Part shown: piece after piece, positions 1 to 7,388 of the stretch
Layout: every line of letters begins with the position of its first letter
How positions within the stretch are numbered: position 1 is the first letter of the stretch
Source: Weeksellaceae bacterium
GTDB lineage: Bacteria; Bacteroidota; Bacteroidia; Flavobacteriales; Weeksellaceae
Length of the DNA: 64,000 nucleotides
Assembly (NCBI GenBank): GCA_949788275.1
Contig: OX460916.1
Location: 1,798,001-1,862,000, forward strand
Reading direction: 5' to 3'
Translations under genes and position numbers: made by a program
Notes under the pieces: model-generated
The model's input: only the letters and a program-made list of their open reading frames with translations
What the model was told of the DNA's origin: nothing
The model's database searches: none

Positions 1-607
1 ATTCTAACTGATGTTCAACAGCAAAACGTCGCGCTTCTAAACGGATGGCATTGGATGGATCGCGTTGTAGATGACATTTATTAATATCCAACACTTTCGA
101 CCACGCACCCGGGATATGAAAACCTAAGGCGTCTTTATCTTCGTATTCAAATCCTGAATTGATTTCCTCTAACGTTAACCAACGCGCATCTGAAAAAGTA
201 TATTCTAATTTATTTCTGTAAAAATATTGTTCTTTTGATCCTAAGATATAATCGGCTTCTAAATCGGTAAAACCACCAATTCTGACCAAATTATTAATGA
301 CTTCGTCGTGTTTAAATTTCAACTGAGCATCGTAGCTCATATCTTGCCATTTACAACCACCACAAACACCAAAATGTTCACACACTGCTTCAACGCGGTA
401 CGGTGAGCTTTGGTGGATCGCAATCGCCTTTCCTTCTAGGTAGCTGCTTTTCTTTTTAGTTACCTGTACATCAACGACATCACCAGGAATTGCTCCTTTG
501 ATTAAGATGGTTTTTCCTTCTTCTGTATGGCCTACTGATACCCCTTTAGCACCAGCACGTAAAACCTCTATATTATTTAAGATCGTTGTTTGTTTCTTTC
601 TCATCAT
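1..607 (-). CDS. rlmD: 23S rRNA (uracil-C5)-methyltransferase RlmD/RumA family, N-terminal part (cut by window edge)
   Basis: Reading the minus strand from ATG at 607 (a second in-frame ATG follows at 604) gives about 202 residues that run off the window. The first 60 residues are a TRAM-type RNA-binding beta-barrel (IPGDVVDVQV). A cysteine cluster of the type C-x5-CGGC (CEHFGVCGGCKW) follows, which in RlmD/RumA enzymes holds a 4Fe-4S cluster. The SAM-binding catalytic domain lies outside the window. The family makes 5-methyluridine in 23S rRNA from S-adenosylmethionine. The start is unusual because a perfect flavobacterial -7 box ends only 4 nt before the ATG, so the mRNA may be nearly leaderless. 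Family assignment is firm; the exact rRNA position (1939 or 747) cannot be decided from this part. Confidence 0.88.
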   Translation of the reverse strand, partial: MMRKKQTTILNNIEVLRAGAKGVSVGHTEEGKTILIKGAIPGDVVDVQVTKKKSSYLEGKAIAIHQSSPYRVEAVCEHFGVCGGCKWQDMSYDAQLKFKHDEVINNLVRIGGFTDLEADYILGSKEQYFYRNKLEYTFSDARWLTLEEINSGFEYEDKDALGFHIPGAWSKVLDINKCHLQRDPSNAIRLEARRFAVEHQLE

Positions 608-611
608 TTTG

Positions 612-641
612 CAAAGGTAAACATGTAATTGTAATTATCAA
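612..641 (-). promoter_or_regulatory. Bacteroidota-type promoter of rlmD
   Basis: On the minus strand TTG (641-639) is followed by a 19-nt spacer and TACCTTTG (619-612), which matches TTG-N19-TAnnTTTG. Only 4 nt separate the box from the ATG at 607, so initiation should fall at or next to the start codon. Confidence 0.65.
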
Positions 642-699
642 TTCTTTTGAGATTTTAGATCTAAAAAGTGAAAAATAATGTGAACGAATAACCACAAAC

Positions 700-747
700 A
701 CCCAGCCTTTAAAAGTGTTCGTCATCGAACATTTTTAAAGGCTGGGT
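700..747. repeat. Private 22-bp inverted repeat next to repeat copy R1
   Basis: Arms 700-721 and 726-747 are complementary over 22 positions, with one G:T, around a 4-nt loop (TCAT). It begins 3 nt beyond the distal end of the repeat at 751-859. No T-tract follows on either strand, so it is not a typical intrinsic terminator. The arm sequence is found nowhere else in the window. Confidence 0.8.
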
Positions 748-750
748 TCT

Positions 751-859
751 GCGGCAGGGATAGAAGCGGCATCCTTTGCTGCCCCCTTCATTTGCATTGA
801 ACCGAGATGTTCTTGCAGCAAAGATATAGCGAGATAGCCCGGCGCGTTAGCGGCCGCCC
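751..859 (-). repeat. Dispersed intergenic repeat, copy R1 (intact)
   Basis: On the minus strand it starts GGGCGGCCGC and ends CCCTGCCGC. Between lie a GGCG/CGCC mini-hairpin, GGGCTATC, and an inner inverted repeat TTTGCTGC/GCAGCAAA. It starts 22 nt after the stop codon of the outer-membrane protein gene at 881 and has the same orientation. Bases 754-767 are identical to the 14-nt core target that the IS110 elements of this window occupy in copies R-A and R-B, so R1 is a vacant site. Confidence 0.85.
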
Positions 860-880
860 AAAAGAACATTCAGTGGTGTA

Positions 881-1828
881 TTACAAGGCGTAATTTAGAA
901 ATACTCCCATTTTATTTTTCATAACAATTTCGTCTGCATTTAAATTAGAAGCCAGGGGTTGGTAATATTCCATGCCAAAACTAAATTTGCTATAAGCCCC
1001 TTCAATTCCGAATTTAAGTAATTGCAAATCGCCCTTGGTCTTGGGTAAGCGTTCATTAAACTCTTGATTGCTGTAGAATAATTCGTTTTGAAATCCGACT
1101 TTCCCTAGGAGGATCATCGCTTCATTTTTAACCAAAAAGGCTTGTACTTGGACAATTTGGTTCCATTGATCACCAAATTTATACTCTTTTTTATTTTCAC
1201 CTTTTAGGGTATAATCCGTTCCGACTTGAACCGCTAATTTTCGATAGCCGAGTTGGTAATTTAAAGCGAACTGCGTATCCCAACTGCCCGTTCCCAGCTG
1301 AAAACTAGGGTTGGCGGTTCCGGTTGAAGTTTGGTCGAATTTAGCCAACGGGATTTTAACCCCTAATCCGGCTGACAATTGATGTTTTACCATTTTTTCA
1401 ACCGAAGCATTGGGTAGGATCAATTTATAAATACCCATTAGGTTCATATCCCCTACTCCATTGATTTTTGTTTCATTTTTCCCTTTCTTCTGATGCGAAT
1501 GATAAGGAAGACTACCAAAAACTTCAATTTGTTTGCTTATAGGAACACGAGCCCATAGTTGGACTGTGTTGAAGGTTTGTTTTTCGTTGAGATCTTTGGC
1601 AAAGAGGTTTTCTTGAGCACGGTAATATTGGTGGACGTATTTTACACCGATGTAATTGGCGTATAATAGGTTTTCTAAGCTGCTGCTTCCACTGGAAACA
1701 CTGCACCCGCAGGTATCACAATCGAGTTCGTATTCGGCCGGTTTTAGGCTTAGGATAGAATCGTTTTCGTTGGCCCAAAGTGGTGCACTAAGCAGTGTAC
1801 AGATCAGGTATGTGTATATATTTTTCAT
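881..1828 (-). CDS. Predicted outer-membrane beta-barrel protein of the copper-type operon
   Basis: A protein of 315 residues with a signal peptide (about 1-20, cleavage near LWA-NEN). A short Cys-rich motif CDTCGC follows near residue 37. The rest is alternating amphipathic strands ending in a Leu, as expected of an outer-membrane barrel. It is the last gene of the minus-strand operon, 33 nt after the MbnH-like gene. The barrel class is inferred from strand pattern and context; I do not recognise a named family. A role in moving a metal (copper) or metallopeptide across the outer membrane is possible but not shown. The Cys cluster near the N-terminus could bind metal in the periplasm. Confidence 0.6.
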   Translation of the reverse strand: MKNIYTYLICTLLSAPLWANENDSILSLKPAEYELDCDTCGCSVSSGSSSLENLLYANYIGVKYVHQYYRAQENLFAKDLNEKQTFNTVQLWARVPISKQIEVFGSLPYHSHQKKGKNETKINGVGDMNLMGIYKLILPNASVEKMVKHQLSAGLGVKIPLAKFDQTSTGTANPSFQLGTGSWDTQFALNYQLGYRKLAVQVGTDYTLKGENKKEYKFGDQWNQIVQVQAFLVKNEAMILLGKVGFQNELFYSNQEFNERLPKTKGDLQLLKFGIEGAYSKFSFGMEYYQPLASNLNADEIVMKNKMGVFLNYAL

Positions 1829-1861
1829 TGTTCGTTCTATTTTGGTAATTATTAAAGGACA

Positions 1862-2917
1862 TTAAAAAGGCTCTGCCAACGCTGGGCGAGAGATAAAGTC
1901 GTTGTCTGTAAGGGTTTTTAAAAAGGCGATAATGGCCTTTTGTTCATCGGTATTCAATCGTAAGCCAATTGAACCATCTGCATTTTTAAAAGCCGGATCC
2001 AGGTTAGGATTAGGACGTAGATCTTCGGTATAATGCTTGAGCACTGCTTCAAGTGTCCGAAAGCGACCGTCGTGCATATAAGGTGCGGTTAATTCGACAT
2101 TGCGAAGGCTTGGCACTCTAAATTTCAACGAATCTTTGGCGTCTAGACTCACCCGCATCCTTCCAACATCTTCTGTTCGGGGATTGTAGGTTAGGCCGTT
2201 ATCTCTAAACGAAAAATCGGTTTGCAAGGCCCCTTGATGGCAGCTTGCACAATTCTTTTGAAACAGAGCATAGCCTTTTTCTTCTTCTACGGAAAAGCGT
2301 TGACGTTTTTGCATAACATGATCATAAGGCGATGAGGCTGAAATCATAGTGACCATAAATTGGCTTAAGGCGTTTAAGACTTGCCGGCCATTGATTTGGT
2401 CGGTATTATACACTTTTTTAAAAAGGGCTTTATAGCCCGCGTCTGCCGATAGTTTCTGAAGAATATTCTCCATGGTTTCATCCATTTCAAAGTCCGTCGT
2501 AATGGGAATAATGGAAAATTCGTCGAGTTGATGAATAGCCCCGTCCCATGAAAAATTGGTATAAAAACCTACATTGTTTAAACTAGGAGTGTTTCGAATC
2601 CCAATTTTATCGTTTATTCCGTGACTTAAAGCATGCCCATGGTGGGTAAATGCATTTTCTTGCAAATGGCAAAAGGCGCATGCAATGGTATTATCAGCCG
2701 ACAAACGGCCATCGTAAAACAATTTTCGGCCTAAACGAATACCATTATTGGTTAACGGATAAGCAGCGAAATCGTAGGTGAGTTCTGGAAAATAACTCGG
2801 GATTTCTAGCACCACGTTTTCGTTCATGGGGATTCCTGAATCGATATCATCTGATTGACAACCCTGTATGGACAGTGCATAAAGCACTGCCAAAAGGGTA
2901 TAAAAATAGAATTTCAT
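1862..2917 (-). CDS. Di-haem cytochrome c peroxidase/MauG family protein, MbnH-like
   Basis: A 351-residue periplasmic lipoprotein-type precursor: signal peptide with Cys at about residue 20 (SIQGC). Two haem-attachment motifs are seen, CAFCH near residue 90 and CASCH near residue 230, the layout of bacterial di-haem peroxidases and MauG. The start at 2917 is preferred over an upstream ATG at 2938 because it begins directly with the signal peptide and does not overlap the preceding gene. Immediate coupling (4-nt gap) to an MbnP-like gene makes it MbnH-like. In studied systems MbnH oxidises a tryptophan of its partner MbnP to kynurenine, creating a copper site. That function is inferred here from gene pairing. 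Confidence 0.82.
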   Translation of the reverse strand: MKFYFYTLLAVLYALSIQGCQSDDIDSGIPMNENVVLEIPSYFPELTYDFAAYPLTNNGIRLGRKLFYDGRLSADNTIACAFCHLQENAFTHHGHALSHGINDKIGIRNTPSLNNVGFYTNFSWDGAIHQLDEFSIIPITTDFEMDETMENILQKLSADAGYKALFKKVYNTDQINGRQVLNALSQFMVTMISASSPYDHVMQKRQRFSVEEEKGYALFQKNCASCHQGALQTDFSFRDNGLTYNPRTEDVGRMRVSLDAKDSLKFRVPSLRNVELTAPYMHDGRFRTLEAVLKHYTEDLRPNPNLDPAFKNADGSIGLRLNTDEQKAIIAFLKTLTDNDFISRPALAEPF

Positions 2918-2921
2918 GGGC

Positions 2922-3752
2922 TTAATTGTTATGCACATGATCTACACGAAATGCAGCCGCTAAATTATCCATCACAGCTAGCATAAACGGCGTTGTACTC
3001 ATGGTGTTATCGGTGGTTTGATTTAAGACCAAGGGCGTTTTTCCGCTAAGGTATTGATCGAAATCCGTCACAAAATGAATCGCAGGTTTTCCATTGGGGC
3101 TCACCCTAGCCGTTGTTGGCAAATTAAGGTGTACTTCCCGGTATAGATCGGGCACATTGTTTAAAGCAATATTCCCTCGATTACCGCCATGGGTTTGAAA
3201 AAAGTGTTGCAATTGATCGCCATAGTTCCCTTCGAGCTTTAGGAAGATATAGCCCGCAGCCCAATTCCAAGTCATGCCATTCTTTTTGGCTTCGGCCCAA
3301 AATTTAGATTGTCCGTTTTCACCTAATAAATAGGCTTTCTGGGGTACGCCAATGCCGAATTGAATCGCTTTGTAATTCCCCGACGGCACATCTTTTAGAC
3401 GAATATAGACCACACCATCTTTCTCTACATTTTCTTGGTTAACGATAAAGGCTCCTTCATCGGGATCGTTTAAGTGGTAATCGACGATTTCACCTTTATC
3501 TGTCGTTAACTGAATATTACTTACAATATACTTTAGGGTGGTAAACTGATGCTTTTGCCCCGAAGAAGAGGTTGCTGTGGTTTCGTTTAAATAGATATCG
3601 CCGACCTTATCGAAACCATTTTGGAATTTTAGAATTAAATCGCCTTTTGTTTCCGGATCAACCACAGGGTTATTATCGTCAGAATTACACGCTGTCAATG
3701 TAAATAAGGCTACAATTGCCAAAGTGATATAGGTATTTATTTTTGTTCTCAT
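2922..3752 (-). CDS. MbnP family protein (copper-binding partner of MbnH), lipoprotein
   Basis: 276 residues with a lipoprotein signal (LFTLTAC near residue 21) followed by an acidic linker. The body has the MbnP-type pattern: LILKFQNGF near the start, TTLKYIVSNIQL, VPSGNYKAIQFGIG, and a Trp-rich segment MTWNWAAGYIF. In MbnP-type proteins a Trp in this kind of segment is converted to kynurenine by MbnH and histidines complete a copper(I) site. It lies directly upstream of the MbnH-like gene in the same operon. The exact modified residue cannot be set from sequence alone. Confidence 0.8.
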   Translation of the reverse strand: MRTKINTYITLAIVALFTLTACNSDDNNPVVDPETKGDLILKFQNGFDKVGDIYLNETTATSSSGQKHQFTTLKYIVSNIQLTTDKGEIVDYHLNDPDEGAFIVNQENVEKDGVVYIRLKDVPSGNYKAIQFGIGVPQKAYLLGENGQSKFWAEAKKNGMTWNWAAGYIFLKLEGNYGDQLQHFFQTHGGNRGNIALNNVPDLYREVHLNLPTTARVSPNGKPAIHFVTDFDQYLSGKTPLVLNQTTDNTMSTTPFMLAVMDNLAAAFRVDHVHNN

Positions 3753-3840
3753 TGATGTTGTTTTATTGTTTCATATAAATAGATAGCGCTCCTGACCCAT
3801 TTCTAAAATGAGTCTATACGAGCTTATATCGCATGGACAA

Positions 3841-4242
3841 TTAAACGATAGGTGGTTTTAACACGTTTGTAAAAAACGTGTAGGCATATGTGCATAACCA
3901 GGGAATGGTAGGCGCATTGGAACGATTCGAGTGTTTAAAAATAACCTCCATAGATAATGGAAGAGTTTCCGTAAAGACATCTAAGACCTTTACTACTTGA
4001 ACCGACTCACTCGACGAATGCTGATGGTCGTTTACTTGGTCTAAATCTTTGGCCAAATAACATTTTCCATAACATTCCATCGCAGGATTATCGCTATTCA
4101 CACACAGTTCCTCTTGTATATAGTCTATGTTCACAACATAGTGCACAAAAGGAATTAGGGCACGAAATCCAATTAAAAAAACCAATAAAAAGGTCCATAC
4201 ACACCGAAATCCATCCATAGTCGATCGATTTATATTCAGCAT
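3841..4242 (-). CDS. Small membrane-anchored Cys protein of the copper operon (paralogue of 5293-5601)
   Basis: 133 residues: an N-terminal hydrophobic helix (about 14-35), then a conserved block LCVNSDNPAMECYGKCYLAK with three cysteines (C-x10-C-x3-C). A His-rich stretch DHQHSSS follows, and the C-terminus is KPPIV. The downstream gene-mate at 5293-5601 has the same helix, the same Cys block and the same PPIV end, so the two are paralogues. No function is known to me. The Cys triad, histidines and neighbours (SCO1, YHS, MbnP/MbnH) suggest metal handling in the periplasm. An internal ATG at 4218 is an alternative start. It follows SCO1 by 10 nt. Confidence 0.72.
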   Translation of the reverse strand: MLNINRSTMDGFRCVWTFLLVFLIGFRALIPFVHYVVNIDYIQEELCVNSDNPAMECYGKCYLAKDLDQVNDHQHSSSESVQVVKVLDVFTETLPLSMEVIFKHSNRSNAPTIPWLCTYAYTFFTNVLKPPIV

Positions 4243-4252
4243 AAGTAGCCAG

Positions 4253-4921
4253 TTAATTCGAACTTTCTTCCGCTAATAATTTACGCATATCTTCTTTCAG
4301 CCATTCAATTTCCGGATGGTAGGTCCCGTCTAAAGCCATTTCTTTTCCTTCGGGATCTTTGTAGTTTAACCCCGAATAAAACATTATCGGCATTCCGTTG
4401 CTGTAGTAGCGACTGCGAATATTACCTTCTTTATCGACCAAGGCAAATTTACCGCTATGGTTTAACCCTTCGGCTGTCGTCTCATCTTCCCCCACATAGA
4501 TATTAAATCGTTGACTCAGCTGCACAATCTCATCGCGGTCGCCTGTTAAGAAATGCCAATTGGCTGACTTTACACCCAATTGATCGGCATGTAACTTCAA
4601 TCGTTCGGGTGTATCTCTCTTGGGATCAATGGTAATTGAAATGGCGCCAAAATCGGGGTTATTCAACTCGTCTTCAATCTCGCGCAAGTTCCTGTTCATC
4701 ACGGGGCAAATGGTTGGGCAGCTGGCAAAGAAAAACTCCACCACATAGACTTTACCCAACATACTCTTGGGTGTAATAACTTTCCCATTTTGATTCACAA
4801 AACTGAATTCGGGCACTTTCATAACCTTAAACAGCTCTTCTTTTTGTTTTCCTTTTTGCCAAAAAACAAAACCACAAACAGCGATTACAATAACGGCTAC
4901 GGCTACAACTTTCTTAGTCAT
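4253..4921 (-). CDS. SCO1/SenC family copper chaperone
   Basis: 222 residues: a membrane anchor at about 5-22, then a thioredoxin fold with the copper-binding motif CPTICPVM (CxxxC, near residue 72) and the distal ligand His in GLNHSGKF (near 162). These are the three Cu ligands of SCO proteins. The family delivers copper to, or reduces, the CuA site of cytochrome c oxidase, and in many bacteria serves periplasmic copper homeostasis. Its start overlaps the stop of the preceding YHS lipoprotein gene by 8 nt, showing tight translational coupling. Confidence 0.92.
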   Translation of the reverse strand: MTKKVVAVAVIVIAVCGFVFWQKGKQKEELFKVMKVPEFSFVNQNGKVITPKSMLGKVYVVEFFFASCPTICPVMNRNLREIEDELNNPDFGAISITIDPKRDTPERLKLHADQLGVKSANWHFLTGDRDEIVQLSQRFNIYVGEDETTAEGLNHSGKFALVDKEGNIRSRYYSNGMPIMFYSGLNYKDPEGKEMALDGTYHPEIEWLKEDMRKLLAEESSN

Positions 4922-5210
4922 GGCTGTATTTTTTTGGCTCTTTTAAAAAGGTGTTTTTACACGATGTTGAACAAAAACCATAAAGTTTTCCTTCATACGT
5001 CACGGTATCCGATAAGTGTTCGGCTGTTTTCATCTGACAAATCGGGTCTAATTCGTTCACCACCACGACATCCAGTTTTTCTTGGGTAGACATATGCATA
5101 GGATGAGCAACTTTCACCTCTAGATCTTGGTGTTTTTTTTCGTTGGATTGACAGGCAGAAAAAAGCAGAGCAAAGCTGAATGCTGCACCTATTAAATAAG
5201 ATTGTTTCAT
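4914..5210 (-). CDS. YHS-domain lipoprotein
   Basis: 98 residues from ATG at 5210: lipoprotein signal with lipobox LFSAC, a His/Met segment (HPMHMS), and a YHS domain with DPICQM and YGFCSTSCKNTF. YHS domains occur in copper and heavy-metal proteins, where the Cys residues bind metal. An upstream ATG at 5246 would add 12 residues that spoil the signal peptide, so 5210 is chosen. It overlaps the SCO1 start and sits between SCO1 and the first small Cys protein. A copper-delivery or sensing role beside SCO1 is inferred. Confidence 0.82.
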   Translation of the reverse strand: MKQSYLIGAAFSFALLFSACQSNEKKHQDLEVKVAHPMHMSTQEKLDVVVVNELDPICQMKTAEHLSDTVTYEGKLYGFCSTSCKNTFLKEPKKYSHD

Positions 5211-5292
5211 GTTGAATAGTTTTTTTGAATAAATAAAATACCACAATGCATTGACTTAGCTTAAGAGCTGCCAACACCTCATTATTTAAAAA

Positions 5293-5601
5293 TTATCCAA
5301 CAATAGGGGGCTGTAACCTCGAAGACGTATAGGCGACTGACCTAGGTTCACGGTAGATAAAATACTCTTTTTTCAAGGATACGATTTCAGGCATATCCAC
5401 CGCGCTAAAAACCGTTTGCATCACAAACAGGTCAACACTTTTTAAAACAGGTTGTCCGTTTGTTTTATCCTGATCCTGATCCACCGATTTGGCGACCTGT
5501 TTTTGCAGATAACAGATTCCGTTACACAATAACTCAGGTCGCTCCACATTCACGCAATATTCCGTCACAATTTTGTCGTACTTCAAGACAAACTCTACCA
5601 T
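5293..5601 (-). CDS. Small Cys protein, first gene of the copper operon; true start probably upstream
   Basis: 102 residues from ATG at 5601, with EYCVNVERPELLCNGICYLQK (read as two halves, EYCVN and LLCNGICYL) and a C-terminus QPPIV, a paralogue of the protein at 3841-4242. The ATG falls inside what is the membrane helix of the paralogue. In-frame codons upstream to 5676 spell a hydrophobic helix (LFFIAFLCTIVF) that aligns with it, and an in-frame stop lies at 5685-5683. No ATG, GTG or TTG is in frame there; CTG at 5661 is the best candidate. So either a rare start codon is used or the copy is damaged at its start. Confidence 0.62.
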   Translation of the reverse strand: MVEFVLKYDKIVTEYCVNVERPELLCNGICYLQKQVAKSVDQDQDKTNGQPVLKSVDLFVMQTVFSAVDMPEIVSLKKEYFIYREPRSVAYTSSRLQPPIVG

Positions 5602-5677
5602 GGGTAAAAGAGGTCGAAATACAATGGTACATAAAAACGCTATGAAGAAGAGCTGTTTCAGACAAACTAATTTTACA

Positions 5678-5705
5678 CAAATTTACGGCTATTTTCCATT
5701 TCAAA
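5678..5705 (-). promoter_or_regulatory. Candidate promoter of the copper-type operon
   Basis: TTTG (5705-5702), a 16-nt spacer and TAAATTTG (5685-5678) on the minus strand. The -7 box is perfect; the spacer is shorter than the usual 19. It drives the operon that ends near 881. The ppk2 gene starts 47 nt away in the other direction. Confidence 0.5.
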
Positions 5706-5752
5706 CCATGATTTTAAACCAGTAATTTCGTATATTCATTAAAAATTAATCA

Positions 5753-6574
5753 ATGGCAGAATTTGATTTAAGCGATTTAGAAAAAATAAATAATCAACAA
5801 GAAATCTTCGACCTTTTGGTGGAGCATAAAATTATTAAAACCAAAAAATTCAAAAAACAATTAGCCTATCAAAAAGACTTAAAAGATTTACAACAAAAGC
5901 TCAATGCTCTGCAAAGCGCTATTATCGAACACAAAAAAAGGGTCTTAATTATCTTCGAAGGACGAGATGCTGCTGGTAAAGGCGGTACCATTGCCCGTAT
6001 TATTGAATACCTGAACCCAAAAAAAACCAAGATTATTTCGTTACCCAAACCGAATGATCTTGAAAAAGGCCAGTGGTATTTTCAACGCTACTTGGCTCAT
6101 TTACCCAATGAAGGCGAAATTGTCTTCTTTGACCGCAGTTGGTACAACAGAGCAGTAGTAGAACCTGTATTCGACTTTTGTACACCAGAACAATACCAAC
6201 AGTTCATGGGCCAAGTGACCCAAGTCGAAGAATTACTGCAAAACGATGGCATTGTGGTTATAAAATTATTCTTAAGCATATCCAAAGAAGAGCAAGCCGC
6301 CCGTTTAGAAGACCGCAAAACCGATCCTTTGAAAAACTGGAAACTCGGCACATTAGACGTTCAAGCCCAAGACAAATGGGACGATTACAGTCATTACATC
6401 GAACAACTCTTTCGGCTAACCTCCACCCCTAATTTACCATGGATAGAAATAGCGACAGACGAAAAGAAAGACGCACGCCTAGCGGCCATGCGAACTATAC
6501 TCAATGCCTTCCCTGCATTAACAACCAAGCAGGAGCGCATCGATTCCACCCTGATCAACATTCACACAAAATAA
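5753..6574 (+). CDS. ppk2: Polyphosphate kinase 2 (PPK2)
   Basis: 273 residues. The P-loop FEGRDAAGKGG lies near 68-78, a lid segment follows (PNDLEKGQWYFQRYL), and the Walker B region is FFDRSWYNR (near 125). These are the hallmarks of PPK2, which transfers phosphate between polyphosphate and nucleoside mono- or diphosphates. The length fits a single-domain enzyme; whether it prefers NDP or NMP cannot be told by eye. It is followed 5 nt later by a small DUF2007 gene, suggesting co-transcription. Confidence 0.92.
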   Translation: MAEFDLSDLEKINNQQEIFDLLVEHKIIKTKKFKKQLAYQKDLKDLQQKLNALQSAIIEHKKRVLIIFEGRDAAGKGGTIARIIEYLNPKKTKIISLPKPNDLEKGQWYFQRYLAHLPNEGEIVFFDRSWYNRAVVEPVFDFCTPEQYQQFMGQVTQVEELLQNDGIVVIKLFLSISKEEQAARLEDRKTDPLKNWKLGTLDVQAQDKWDDYSHYIEQLFRLTSTPNLPWIEIATDEKKDARLAAMRTILNAFPALTTKQERIDSTLINIHTK

Positions 6575-6579
6575 ACACT

Positions 6580-6819
6580 ATGGATCAATTTAAAACACTG
6601 GCACGCTTCACCACGGTGATCGAAGCCGAATTGGTAAAACTAATGCTAGAGAGCAAAGGCATCCGTTCGTATATTCTCGACGGAAATTTATCTTTTTCTT
6701 TAGGCGCTACCCTATCCCAAGGAATTCGTTTACAAGTAAAAGCGGAAGATTTCGAGCGGGCGAGTCTTATTTATCAAAACAGTTTAAAAACCGATCAAAA
6801 TAATTTGGAGAATGTTTAA
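6580..6819 (+). CDS. DUF2007 family small protein (putative signal-transducing protein)
   Basis: 79 residues from ATG at 6580, only 5 nt after the ppk2 stop. It has the DUF2007 pattern: a first strand FKTLARF, a helix TVIEAELVKLMLESKGI, then a turn and LQVKAEDFERA, giving a ferredoxin-like fold. The family is annotated as putative signal transducer with no proven role. A longer frame starting at 6439 would overlap ppk2 and is rejected. Confidence 0.75.
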   Translation: MDQFKTLARFTTVIEAELVKLMLESKGIRSYILDGNLSFSLGATLSQGIRLQVKAEDFERASLIYQNSLKTDQNNLENV

Positions 6820-6834
6820 AAATGATTAATTTTG
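6804..6834 (+). promoter_or_regulatory. Promoter of rplS
   Basis: TTTG (6804-6807), 19-nt spacer, TAATTTTG (6827-6834): a perfect flavobacterial promoter. It leaves an untranslated leader of about 65-70 nt before the L19 ATG at 6908. Confidence 0.75.
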
Positions 6835-6907
6835 CATCCGTATTGTTCAACCTCTGACGAAAAACGTGTATGTTGCTCAGTAAAATTATTTTTTTGAATT
6901 TATACAA

Positions 6908-7258
6908 ATGGAAAATTTAGTAAGATACGTACAAGAGAAGTTCGTAACTAAAAAAGACTTCCCAGCTTTCGCAGCGGGAGACACAATCACAGTTTACCAA
7001 GAAATTACAGAGGGTGCTAAAAGCCGTGTTCAGTTCTTCAAAGGTGTTGTTATCCAAAGAAGAGGACAAGGAACTACAGAAACTTTCACTATCCGTAAAA
7101 TGAGTGGTGATGTTGGTGTAGAGCGTATTTACCCAGTAAACATGCCAGCTATCCAAAAAATCGAAGTAAACAGAAAAGGTCGTGTTCGTAGAGCTCGTAT
7201 CTTCTACTTCAGAGATCTTAGAGGTAAAAAAGCTCGTATTAAAGACGCTTCTTACTAA
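6908..7258 (+). CDS. rplS: 50S ribosomal protein L19
   Basis: 116 residues with the L19 core: FAAGDTITVYQEITEG, RVQFFKGVVIQRRGQG, TFTIRKMSGDVGVERIYPVN and the C-terminal basic tail RRARIFYFRDLRGKKARIKD. L19 sits at the interface of the ribosomal subunits. It is transcribed from its own promoter with a leader of about 70 nt and followed by a strong intrinsic terminator. Confidence 0.97.
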   Translation: MENLVRYVQEKFVTKKDFPAFAAGDTITVYQEITEGAKSRVQFFKGVVIQRRGQGTTETFTIRKMSGDVGVERIYPVNMPAIQKIEVNRKGRVRRARIFYFRDLRGKKARIKDASY

Positions 7259-7282
7259 AAAGTATTTCTTTTTAAAACATAC

Positions 7283-7311
7283 AAAAACCGTACAGATGTA
7301 CGGTTTTTTTT
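7283..7311 (+). terminator. Intrinsic terminator of rplS
   Basis: 12-bp perfect stem (7283-7294 with 7297-7308) around a GA loop, ending in a run of T to 7311. Confidence 0.9.
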
Positions 7312-7388
7312 ATTTAGTCCAAAACCATACTACAGCCGCCACAAGGTTACTCCCTCAATCTTTGGTATTTTTAGGCAAAAGAGTCAAA

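Noticed and set aside
700-747. Private palindromes as intrinsic terminators
   Set aside because: None of the four has a T-tract on the exit side, and real terminators (for example 7283-7311) look different.
751-859. Repeat family as integron attC sites
   Set aside because: No GTTRRRY/RYYYAAC core sites at the ends and no integrase in the window.
1656-1865. Plus-strand frame opposite the outer-membrane protein gene
   Set aside because: Shadow frame with no domain and no start signal.
6439-6579. Longer start for the DUF2007 protein
   Set aside because: It lies in another frame of ppk2; ATG at 6580 starts the domain.
7182-7388. N-terminal extension of the ferredoxin-like protein into rplS
   Set aside because: It would cross rplS and its terminator; the conserved domain starts at 7389.
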